Below, piece after piece: positions 46,091-53,968 of a stretch of 64,000 bases of DNA. A program made the translations under genes and the position numbers. Source of the stretch: Corynebacterium tuberculostearicum. GTDB lineage: Bacteria; Actinomycetota; Actinomycetes; Mycobacteriales; Mycobacteriaceae. Below the pieces are notes generated by a model. It was not told the origin of the DNA. It ran no database searches and saw only the letters and a program-made list of their open reading frames with translations. Location of the stretch: NCBI RefSeq assembly GCF_016894265.1, contig NZ_CP069791.1, positions 620,001-684,000 of the forward strand. The letters run 5' to 3'. Numbering within the stretch: position 1 is the stretch's first letter; every line of letters begins with the position of its first letter.

Positions 46091-47236
46091 GTGACTACTG
46101 CTACCGCACCACCAAAACAGGCGTATTTTTCTACCAATGACATGGAAGACACCGTGTGTGTCATGGCCATGGTGCAAAGAATTCAATCATGGCAACTGTT
46201 CCAGGCAGTGCTGCCACAGTTAGAAGACGACGTTGATTGCACACTGGCCGTTTTGTCCAAGAGACTCGGTCTTTCGCGATGGCGGGTATCAAGTGCAATC
46301 CAAGCCCACTTTCGGATGCGCGAACTGCCGCTTACTACCGCAGTGCAAACGGAACACTGGATTTTGGACCTTCCGCGACTCCAAGTTATTGACGTGGAAT
46401 TGCGTCCCCTCGGCGAGGACGAAGCGCAGATCCAACTAGTTGATGCGGCCTTGGCAGATTTCCTCACGCCCAAAGACCCGGGACAACACGTGCCGACGGA
46501 ATCGGAAATCCGAAATTTCCTGCGTGGATTCATTGATGGGCTGCTGAAGCCAGATTTATCGGCGCAGATCGAGCGCGCAGTGTCGGTGTCCTATTCGGGT
46601 GGACAGGCCACGATTGTGTTGAAGACAGATAAGGCCACTGCGGCGGCAATTTCTAGACATATTGATAAAGCGGCAGCACAAGAGGGGGTTTCAACGGCGG
46701 AGGCGCTGGAAAGTCTGATCTTCAACCGCACTAGTACCAAGGTGGTGATTAACACCTATCGCACCGGGGAGGATCCTTCCCGCGTCTTCATTCCTAGCGC
46801 AGGATGGTGCGATCTGGGGGAGGACCTGGCCCATGACTCTGCGGTGCGAACTCTTACCGCCGAGGACGTCGAAAAGTATGTTCCCTCAGAAGAAATCCGC
46901 GCCTGGGTGCAGGGACGGGACGCGACCTGCCGGTGGCCAGGGTGCTCGATGCCAGCACACTATTGTCAATTGGATCATCGCGTGGAGTACGGCGACAAAG
47001 GACCTACCAGTGTGGGAAATCTGGTGAGCTTGTGTCAGCATCACCATAACGTGAAGACGGATGGTCGGGTGCGATACATCATGGACCCGTTTACCGGAGA
47101 TATTGTCTGGATGTTTGAGGATGGCACTTATGAGGTGGATCGAGCGGCAGGTCCATTGGCGCCCCGGAGTATTCATTGGAAACTGACGTGGGAGCGATTC
47201 CTCAAGCTCAGGAGGGGTTCATTGCAAGGTATGTGA
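46091..47236 (+). CDS. HNH endonuclease signature protein
   Basis: The 381-residue protein has a helical N-terminal half and a C-terminal HNH nuclease domain. It opens with CRWPGCSMPAHYCQLDHRVEYG and ends with NLVSLCQHHHNVKTDGR, so the Cys pairs and the catalytic His are present. Corynebacteria carry many such proteins (often 13E12-like), associated with mobile or repeated sequence, but no repeats were seen around it. The gene appears less GC-rich than its neighbours. It interrupts the mycolyltransferase cluster. The GTG follows a GGGGGAGC ribosome site. Its role is unknown. Confidence 0.85.
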   Translation: MTTATAPPKQAYFSTNDMEDTVCVMAMVQRIQSWQLFQAVLPQLEDDVDCTLAVLSKRLGLSRWRVSSAIQAHFRMRELPLTTAVQTEHWILDLPRLQVIDVELRPLGEDEAQIQLVDAALADFLTPKDPGQHVPTESEIRNFLRGFIDGLLKPDLSAQIERAVSVSYSGGQATIVLKTDKATAAAISRHIDKAAAQEGVSTAEALESLIFNRTSTKVVINTYRTGEDPSRVFIPSAGWCDLGEDLAHDSAVRTLTAEDVEKYVPSEEIRAWVQGRDATCRWPGCSMPAHYCQLDHRVEYGDKGPTSVGNLVSLCQHHHNVKTDGRVRYIMDPFTGDIVWMFEDGTYEVDRAAGPLAPRSIHWKLTWERFLKLRRGSLQGM

Positions 47237-47257
47237 GTTGGGACTATACAGGGGCGC

Positions 47258-48658
47258 ATGTTCGCTATTGAGAATCCAAACACAGGCAAGAGTGAAGACC
47301 AGTTTGAACGTATCGATGATTCGCAGCGCGATGACATCCTAGACCGCTCCACCGCGGCCTACGAGGCATGGCGTAGCACTCGCATCGAGGAGCGTGCTGC
47401 GGTTTTGTCCCGCGCAGCTGACCTTTATGAAGAGCGCATTGATGAGTTAGCAGATCACATCGGCCGCGAGATGGGCAAGCTGACCCGTTGGGCCAAGGCC
47501 GAGGTACAGATTGTTGCCGATATTTACCGCTACTACTCCGAGCACGCGCACGAGCTGCTTGCCGACGAGTACCTGCCGGCACAGAATGCCGACAAGACCG
47601 TAGTGCGCAAGGAGCCGATCGGTCCACTGCTGGGCATCATGCCGTGGAACTTCCCGTACTACCAGGTAGCCCGCTTCGCGGCGCCTAACCTGCTGCTGGG
47701 TAACACCATTGTGCTCAAGCACGCTTCCATCTGCCCGCTGTCTTCCCAGGCATGCCAGGACATCCTGGAAGAGGCTGGTCTGCCGAAGGACGCGTACATC
47801 AACATCTACGCTTCCGGTTCCCAGATGGATGCCTTTGTAGCGGATAAGCGTATCAAGGGTGTTTCGCTGACCGGCTCGGAGGGCGCAGGTGCTGCCGTGG
47901 CCAAGACCGCCGGTGAAAACTACAAGAAGTCCGTGCTGGAGCTAGGCGGCAACGACCCGTTCCTGGTTATTGATGATGAGAACCTGGAGTGGGTCCTGGA
48001 TCAGTACAACCTGATCCGCATGTACAACACCGGCCAGGCCTGCAACGCACCAAAGCGCCTCATCGTTCTGGAGGACTTCTACGACCGCACCGTGGAGTAC
48101 CTGGAAAAGAAGATTGGGGACATGAAGGTCGGCACTTATGACGACGAGAATGCCGACATTGGTCCGCTGTCCTCGATCGGTGCTCGCGATGAGATTGTGG
48201 AGCGCCTGGAAAAGGCCGCGGCCAATGGTGACGCCAAGATTCGCGTAGGCGGCAAGAAGATTGACCGCGAGGGCGCCTACATGGAGCCTGCGCTGCTTAC
48301 CGACGTCGACCCATCCACCGACGTAGGCTGCAACGAGATCTTCGGCCCTGTGGCTATTGTTTACAAGGCCAAGGATGTTGAAGAGGCCATCGAGATTGCC
48401 AATAACTCGGAGTATGGTCTGTCCAGCTCCGTCTGGGGCACCGACCTGGATGCCGCGTTCGAGGTGGCAAACCAGCTCAACGATGGCATGACGTTTGTCA
48501 ACGAGGCGTCGGTAACCGCAGCAGGCCTGCCTTTCGGTGGTGTGAACCGCTCCGGCTACGGCCGCGAGCTGGCACGCTGGGGCGTCGGCGAGTTTGTCAA
48601 CGAGCACCTGTACCGCGTGAGCGGACAGGATAATCCGGGCAACTCCCCGGCCATGTAG
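47258..48658 (+). CDS. succinate-semialdehyde dehydrogenase-type ALDH
   Basis: The 466-residue aldehyde dehydrogenase has the catalytic Glu in KSVLELGGNDPFLVIDD and the nucleophile Cys in YNTGQACNAPKRLIVLE. The cofactor-binding Asn lies in GIMPWNFPYYQVARFAAPN, followed by GNTIVLKHAS. It most resembles NAD(P)-dependent succinate-semialdehyde dehydrogenases (the Sad/GabD1 group), which oxidise the semialdehyde to succinate. The specific aldehyde is not certain. It follows the HNH gene by 21 bases and has a short, atypical place inside the envelope cluster. Confidence 0.88.
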   Translation: MFAIENPNTGKSEDQFERIDDSQRDDILDRSTAAYEAWRSTRIEERAAVLSRAADLYEERIDELADHIGREMGKLTRWAKAEVQIVADIYRYYSEHAHELLADEYLPAQNADKTVVRKEPIGPLLGIMPWNFPYYQVARFAAPNLLLGNTIVLKHASICPLSSQACQDILEEAGLPKDAYINIYASGSQMDAFVADKRIKGVSLTGSEGAGAAVAKTAGENYKKSVLELGGNDPFLVIDDENLEWVLDQYNLIRMYNTGQACNAPKRLIVLEDFYDRTVEYLEKKIGDMKVGTYDDENADIGPLSSIGARDEIVERLEKAAANGDAKIRVGGKKIDREGAYMEPALLTDVDPSTDVGCNEIFGPVAIVYKAKDVEEAIEIANNSEYGLSSSVWGTDLDAAFEVANQLNDGMTFVNEASVTAAGLPFGGVNRSGYGRELARWGVGEFVNEHLYRVSGQDNPGNSPAM

Positions 48659-48681
48659 CGGCGTGTCAGTCTAGCGTAAGT

Positions 48682-48704
48682 CTCAAGTTCAACTTAAACT
48701 TGAG
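48682..48704. promoter_or_regulatory. inverted repeat upstream of cop1
   Basis: CTCAAGTT and AACTTGAG form a perfect 8-base inverted repeat around CAACTTA. It is enclosed by a wider pair, GCGGCGTG (48658-48665) and CACGCCGC (48721-48728). There is no T run, so an operator or leader structure for the mycolyltransferase gene is more likely than a terminator. Confidence 0.5.
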
Positions 48705-48796
48705 CACACGATAGACAGCTCACGCCGCAGGCATCGGTCCGGGGGGAGGGGAACCCTCGGAAAGGTACCGCGGCAAATCTTCAAGGACGTTTACCT

Positions 48797-50743
48797 ATGC
48801 GCAAAAGCACTTCCCCGAGTAAAGCTCGCAAGGGCCTTGCAGTGGCCGCAGTACCTACCGCTATTGCCGTGGGTTTGGCTCTGCTGCCAAACGCCACCGC
48901 ACAATCTTCCGTAGGCGATCTCTCTTCCGCAATCGGCGGCGATTCCAGCCTGTCCGATCACTTCGCACCGAAGGATCCGCCCGCCCGCACCCCGCTGAAC
49001 ACCGAATACCCGGATGTTAAGGGCCTGCCGGAGGGCGTGAAGATCAACCGCGTGGAGTACCTGACCAACCGCCACCTGATGGTCTACATCAAGTCCGCGG
49101 CTATGCCGGACAAAGAGCAGAAGGTGCAGATCCAGCTGGCTCGTGACTGGTACTCCCACCCGGAAAAGAAGTTCCCAGAGGTATGGGCGCTCGACGGCCT
49201 GCGTGCACGTGACGATGAGTCCGGCTGGACCATCGAGACCAATATTCTGAACCAGTACGCTGACCGTAACGTCAACCTAGTTATGCCGGTAGGCGGCGAA
49301 TCTTCCTTCTACTCGGACTGGGAGCAGGCAGACCGCGGTAAGCGCTACATGTGGGAGACCTTCCTCACCAAGGAATTGATCCCCATCTTGGATAATGAGT
49401 ACCGCTCGAACCACAAGCGTGCGGTCACCGGCCTGTCCATGGGCGGCACGGCCGCGATGAACTTGGCTGAGCGCAACCCGCACCTGTTCAACTTCGTGGG
49501 TTCCTTCTCCGGTTACCTGGACACCACTACGCGCGGCATGCCGGAAGCCATCATGGCTGCGCAGCGCGATGCCGGCGGCTATGATTCCCGCAAGATGTGG
49601 GGCGAGCCAGGTTCTCAAAACTGGATCGACCACGATCCGAAGCTGGGCATTGAAAACCTGAAGGACATGAAGGTCTATGTCTCTGCAGGTTCGGGCAAGG
49701 ATGACTTTGGTAACGCCAACTCCGTAGCCAAGGGTCAGGCCAACCTTGCCGGTATGGGCTTGGAGGTCATTTCCCGCATGTCCACCCAGACCTATGTGGA
49801 CTACGCAAAGCGCGCCAAGATTAACCCAGTGATTAAGTTCCGCCCATCCGGCGTGCACAGCTGGGAATACTGGCAGTTTGAGATGCAGCAGGCATGGCCC
49901 TACATCGCAGATGCCCTCGAGATGGACAAAGCTGATCGCGGTGCGGACTGTGAGGCCATCGGCGCCATCGCCAAGGAAACCAAGAGCGGCGTCATTGGCT
50001 CTTGCTTGAATAACGAGTACGACGTCGCCAAGAAGGGCAAGGCCCAGGACTTCGAGTCTGGTACCGCTTACTGGTCCCCGGATACCGGTGCGCACGCCCT
50101 CTTCGGCCGTATTGGTGCTCGCTACGCCGAGATCGGTGGACCTACCTCCTGGCTGGGCTTCCCTAAGACCGGCGAGTCTAAGACCCCGGACGGCAAGGGT
50201 CGCTTCGTGCACTTCGAGCACGGCTCCATCTACTGGTCCCCGGAGACCGGTGCTTGGGAGATTACCGGCGATATGTTCCAGGCCTGGGGCAAGAACGGCT
50301 ACGAAAAGGGCGACCTGAAGTACCCGACCGGCTCGGTTAAGAAGGTCGGCGAGGGCTACATGCAGGAATTCCAGGATGGCGTCCTGACCCGTAACCCGGA
50401 TGGCTCCAACCAGGTAGTCCACGGTGCTATCGGCGCCAAGTACAAGGACATGGGCGGCGCTGAATCTGCGCTCGGCTTCCCGACGTCCGGTGAGAACGCC
50501 GTCAACGGCGGCTTCTTCCAGACCTTTGAAAAGGGCAGCATCTACTGGTCCCCGAAGACTGGTGCGCACTACATTCTGAAGAGCAAGATCATGGACCGCT
50601 GGGGCCAGGCTGGCTGGGAGCAGGGCGAGTTCGGCTGGCCTACTTCTGACTACTCCGAGATTGCCGCTGGCGGCCTGAGCCAGGAATTCCAGCACGGCAA
50701 GATCAGCGAGGTCCTCGGCCAGGTTCGGACCGAGAAGAAGTAG
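48797..50743 (+). CDS. cop1: mycolyltransferase with LGFP repeats (PS1/Cop1 type)
   Basis: The 648-residue secreted protein has a signal peptide (KARKGLAVAAVPTAIAVGLA) and an antigen-85-like esterase domain. Ser214 lies in AVTGLSMGGTAAMNLAERNP and His354 in PSGVHSWEYWQ. Four to five C-terminal LGFP-type repeats follow (AEIGGPTSWLGFPKTGESKT; FEKGSIYWSPKTGAHYI), which anchor such proteins in the cell wall. It transfers corynomycolate to arabinogalactan or trehalose. The DUF732-like lipoprotein gene follows after 2 bases. Confidence 0.94.
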   Translation: MRKSTSPSKARKGLAVAAVPTAIAVGLALLPNATAQSSVGDLSSAIGGDSSLSDHFAPKDPPARTPLNTEYPDVKGLPEGVKINRVEYLTNRHLMVYIKSAAMPDKEQKVQIQLARDWYSHPEKKFPEVWALDGLRARDDESGWTIETNILNQYADRNVNLVMPVGGESSFYSDWEQADRGKRYMWETFLTKELIPILDNEYRSNHKRAVTGLSMGGTAAMNLAERNPHLFNFVGSFSGYLDTTTRGMPEAIMAAQRDAGGYDSRKMWGEPGSQNWIDHDPKLGIENLKDMKVYVSAGSGKDDFGNANSVAKGQANLAGMGLEVISRMSTQTYVDYAKRAKINPVIKFRPSGVHSWEYWQFEMQQAWPYIADALEMDKADRGADCEAIGAIAKETKSGVIGSCLNNEYDVAKKGKAQDFESGTAYWSPDTGAHALFGRIGARYAEIGGPTSWLGFPKTGESKTPDGKGRFVHFEHGSIYWSPETGAWEITGDMFQAWGKNGYEKGDLKYPTGSVKKVGEGYMQEFQDGVLTRNPDGSNQVVHGAIGAKYKDMGGAESALGFPTSGENAVNGGFFQTFEKGSIYWSPKTGAHYILKSKIMDRWGQAGWEQGEFGWPTSDYSEIAAGGLSQEFQHGKISEVLGQVRTEKK

Positions 50744-50745
50744 CT

Positions 50746-51180
50746 ATGCGCAAGCTAGTAGTTGTGGGCGCGGCGCTGTGCTTGGGTCTTGCGGGCTGCG
50801 ATTCCGCCACGGTGGATAGCGAACCGCCGCAAGAGACCGAGGTCGCGCCCCTCGAGCGGGAGTCCGAGGCCCCTTCCTCTTCTTCGGAGAGTGCCACCTC
50901 TAAGTCGCAAGAGGACCGCGGTGCGCGCGAGATCTCTGAAATCCCCTCCGCTGAGGTGCCGGAACCAGAGGCCAAGTACTTGGACAAGCTCAAGGACGCC
51001 GGCGTTAACGTCGATGGCGTAGAGGATCAGCTCCTTGGAGCCGGTAAAGCGGCCTGTGACGAGAATGAGGTCACCATTTCTGCAGTTGCCGGCCAGCTCA
51101 TCGAGCAGCAGCGCACCACGCAGAGTTTTGAGGAGCTTTCCCAGCTCATCAAGGATTCTGCACGTTCAGGGATTTGCTAG
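50746..51180 (+). CDS. DUF732-like lipoprotein
   Basis: The 144-residue protein has a lipoprotein signal (MRKLVVVGAALCLGLAGC) with predicted lipidation on Cys18. A long acidic Ser/Glu-rich linker and a small helical domain (LKDAGVNVDGVEDQLLGAGK ... AACDENEVTISAVAGQLIEQ) resemble DUF732. It starts 2 bases after cop1 and is followed by the cutinase-like gene, so all belong to one envelope operon. No biochemical function is known. Confidence 0.85.
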   Translation: MRKLVVVGAALCLGLAGCDSATVDSEPPQETEVAPLERESEAPSSSSESATSKSQEDRGAREISEIPSAEVPEPEAKYLDKLKDAGVNVDGVEDQLLGAGKAACDENEVTISAVAGQLIEQQRTTQSFEELSQLIKDSARSGIC

Positions 51181-51202
51181 GTTTACCTGGTACAACTAAT
51201 CC

Positions 51203-52117
51203 ATGCGAAAAACTATTACCGTTGTCGCGGCCCTCGTCGTATTAGCTGTCATTGGCGTGGGCGCGTCGCGTTACTTCAACCAAGGCACTGATTCCCCGGC
51301 TCCGCATACCTCGGAGCAGGCCGCGCCGCCGCAACCGCAGCAGCCTGACTGGTGCCCCCGTGTGGAGTTCATTTCTGCCCCGGGTACTTGGGAGTCCGCG
51401 GCTGACGACGACCCCATCAATCCTTCTGCCAACCCGCGCTCGTTCATGCTGTCTATTACGAAGCCGTTGCAGGAGGCCTACGGGGACGATGTGAAGGTCT
51501 GGACCCTTCCCTATACCGCGCAATTCAAAAATATTAATGCGCAACATGAGATGAGCTACGACGATTCCCGCACTGAGGGAACCGCCAAGATGAATGACGA
51601 GCTGCGTAGCGTTCATCAAAGCTGCCCGGCTACCAAGTTCATTCTGAGCGGCTTTTCTCAGGGCGCGGTGATTGCTGGCGACGTTGCCGATGAGATTGGT
51701 GGCGGCCAGGGCGTGGTTCCGGCGGAAAACATCGCAGGCGTGGCCCTTATCGCAGACGGCCGCCGCCAAAATGGCGTCGGGCAAAACCCAGGCCGCAAGG
51801 TGGGTGGCGTCGGTGCAGAAATTGCCCTTCAGCCCGTATCCGGATTGGTGCAGCCCATCGTGCCGGGTGCTTCCATGCGTGGTGCGCGCCAGAATGGGTT
51901 CGGTAGCCTCGCGGATCGCACCTTCCAAATTTGCGCGCCCAATGATTCGGTGTGTGATGCCCCGCCTAACGTGACCAATGCACTAGAGCGCGCGCAGGGT
52001 TTGATTGCCGCGAATGGCGTGCATGCGCAGTACGCCTCCAATAGTGGCGTTATCGATGGCACGACTGCCAACCAGTGGGTAGTGGGCTGGGCCCGCCAGC
52101 TTATCGACGCCGCGTAA
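51203..52117 (+). CDS. cutinase-family cell-envelope lipase (Rv3802c-like)
   Basis: The 304-residue protein has an N-terminal anchor (ITVVAALVVLAVIGVGASRY) and an alpha/beta hydrolase domain of the cutinase family. The nucleophile motif is ILSGFSQGAVIAGDVAD and the late His is in ANGVHAQYASNSG. The catalytic Asp and Cys pair are near DRTFQICAPNDSVCDAPP. Homologues next to fadD32-pks13 (Rv3802c; the C. glutamicum envelope-lipid regulator) act on mycolate-related esters in the envelope. The neighbourhood here is the same. It follows the lipoprotein gene after 22 bases. Confidence 0.92.
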   Translation: MRKTITVVAALVVLAVIGVGASRYFNQGTDSPAPHTSEQAAPPQPQQPDWCPRVEFISAPGTWESAADDDPINPSANPRSFMLSITKPLQEAYGDDVKVWTLPYTAQFKNINAQHEMSYDDSRTEGTAKMNDELRSVHQSCPATKFILSGFSQGAVIAGDVADEIGGGQGVVPAENIAGVALIADGRRQNGVGQNPGRKVGGVGAEIALQPVSGLVQPIVPGASMRGARQNGFGSLADRTFQICAPNDSVCDAPPNVTNALERAQGLIAANGVHAQYASNSGVIDGTTANQWVVGWARQLIDAA

Positions 52118-52176
52118 CAACCATTCCCCCAACTCCGATAGTTTTATTAACGAAACCATTTACCTAAGGAGAATCG

Positions 52177-53889
52177 ATGGATCTAAAAGCGCAGATGGGG
52201 CAGTTCTTAGCACCCGAGTTCACCTTGGCCCAGTTGGCAGAGAAGCTCTTCCAAGCGGAAACCGACCCAGACCGCGTGGTCATGCGCCAGTGGATCTACG
52301 GTGAGGAAGAAACCTGCCGGGAGCTTACCCGCGCACAGGTCAATAACCGCATCAAGGTGGTGGCGGCGCGCCTGCAGCAGATGGCAGAGCCCGGTACCCG
52401 CGTGGCCATCTTGGCTGGTAATTCGCCGGAATACGTCTTCGGCTTCTTGGGTGCTCTTTATGCGGGCATGGTGCCGATTCCGCTGTATGACCCCAACGAA
52501 CCGGGGCACTCGGACCACCTCAAGGCCGTATTTGGTGACTGTGACCCGTCCATCGTGGTGACTAACCGCGTATCGGCGGCGGCCGTGCGCACGTACTTTT
52601 CCGCTCAACGTGAGCGCCCGCGCATCATTTCCCTTGATGTCCTGCCGGATTCTTTGGCTTCCTCCTGGACTCCCGTGGAGGGAACCGCAGAGGATACTGC
52701 GTTCCTGCAGTACACCTCCGGTTCCACCCGTACCCCGGCCGGCGTGGAGCTCACCAATCGCGCGATTATCACCAACGTGGCGCAGATTTTCCAGGCCCTG
52801 CAGCTGCAGATGCCGGCCCGCATCGTTTCTTGGCTGCCGATGCACCACGATATGGGCATCATCTTGGCCGTATTTGTCACCATCTTGGGCCTCGACTTCG
52901 AGGTGATGACCCCGCGCGATTTCATCCAGCACCCGGATCGCTGGGTCCGGCGCGTGACAGCCGGCAAACAGGCCACCTATACCGCTATCCCGAACTTTGC
53001 CTTGGAACTTGCCGCGCGCCACGCCAAGGACGCGGATTTCTCCCACGTGGACGGCATCATTATTGGTTCCGAGCCGGTGACGGAATCGGCCGTGGACTCC
53101 TTCCTCGATGCCTTCAGCGTGGACCGTTCCGTACTGCGCCCGGCCTACGGTCTGGCAGAGGCAGCACTTATTGTGTCTACCCCGCAAACTGACAAGCGCC
53201 CGGTCATCGCGCACTTTAACCGCGCGGAGCTGGCCGCAGGTCGCGCCGTCATTGAGGATAAATCCGAAGATACCGTTGCCTACGCCTCCAATGGACAGTG
53301 CGTGCCGCACCAGCACCTCGCCATTGTGGATCCGGAAACTCGCACCGAGGTGAAGGACGGCGTTATCGGAGAAATCTGGGTCCACGGTCCCAATATGGCC
53401 ACCGGCTACCTCAACCGCCCAGAGGAAACTGCTGCGACCTTCCGCAATACGCTGGGTGAGCGCCTGCAGGATGGCCTGCCGGAAGACGATTACTGGATGG
53501 CCACCGGAGACTTGGCAACCATCGTGGATGGTGAGCTGTACATTACGGGCCGCCTGAAGGATCTCATCGTCATTGCTGGGCGCAACCATTATCCGCAGGA
53601 TATTGAGGGCACGGTGCAAGCAGCTTCCGCACAGGTTCGCCCGGATTCCGTTGCAGCCTTTTCCGTGGAAGGCAATGATTCTGAGTCCCTCGTCCTGCTG
53701 GTGGAGCGCGCCGATGATGCGCAGCCGTCCGGCGATGCCGAGGCAACCGAGGCCATTCGCAGCGCGGTCACTGCCCACCATGGCATTACTCCGGATGACA
53801 TCGTGTGGAAGGCACCTGGCGAAATCAACCGCACGTCCTCCGGCAAGATTGCGCGCCGCGTAGCCAAGAAGAATTATGTGGGATTCTGA
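52177..53889 (+). CDS. fadD32: fatty acyl-AMP ligase FadD32
   Basis: The 570-residue adenylating enzyme activates a fatty acid as acyl-AMP and loads it on the N-terminal carrier domain of Pks13. The ATP motif is FLQYTSGSTRTPAGVELT, followed by WLPMHHDMGIILAVFV, PAYGLAEAALIVS and the C-terminal VIAGRNHYPQDIEGTVQ. The genes around it are the mycolate condensation operon. It is somewhat shorter than mycobacterial FadD32 (over 600 residues). AAGGAG precedes the ATG. It is followed by a 79-base gap with an inverted repeat and then pks13. Confidence 0.95.
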   Translation: MDLKAQMGQFLAPEFTLAQLAEKLFQAETDPDRVVMRQWIYGEEETCRELTRAQVNNRIKVVAARLQQMAEPGTRVAILAGNSPEYVFGFLGALYAGMVPIPLYDPNEPGHSDHLKAVFGDCDPSIVVTNRVSAAAVRTYFSAQRERPRIISLDVLPDSLASSWTPVEGTAEDTAFLQYTSGSTRTPAGVELTNRAIITNVAQIFQALQLQMPARIVSWLPMHHDMGIILAVFVTILGLDFEVMTPRDFIQHPDRWVRRVTAGKQATYTAIPNFALELAARHAKDADFSHVDGIIIGSEPVTESAVDSFLDAFSVDRSVLRPAYGLAEAALIVSTPQTDKRPVIAHFNRAELAAGRAVIEDKSEDTVAYASNGQCVPHQHLAIVDPETRTEVKDGVIGEIWVHGPNMATGYLNRPEETAATFRNTLGERLQDGLPEDDYWMATGDLATIVDGELYITGRLKDLIVIAGRNHYPQDIEGTVQAASAQVRPDSVAAFSVEGNDSESLVLLVERADDAQPSGDAEATEAIRSAVTAHHGITPDDIVWKAPGEINRTSSGKIARRVAKKNYVGF

Positions 53890-53925
53890 TATATCGCTAA
53901 CAAAGTGACAAAATATAGCGATATA
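53890..53925. promoter_or_regulatory. perfect 10-base inverted repeat between fadD32 and pks13
   Basis: TATATCGCTA (53890-53899) and TAGCGATATA (53916-53925) are perfect inverted repeats separated by 16 bases and begin right after the fadD32 stop. The AT-rich arms without a T run suggest an operator or RNA structure rather than a classic terminator. Confidence 0.55.
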
Positions 53926-53968
53926 CCCCTACGCCATTTAGTAATTTTCCGTAACGAAAGACCTTTTT

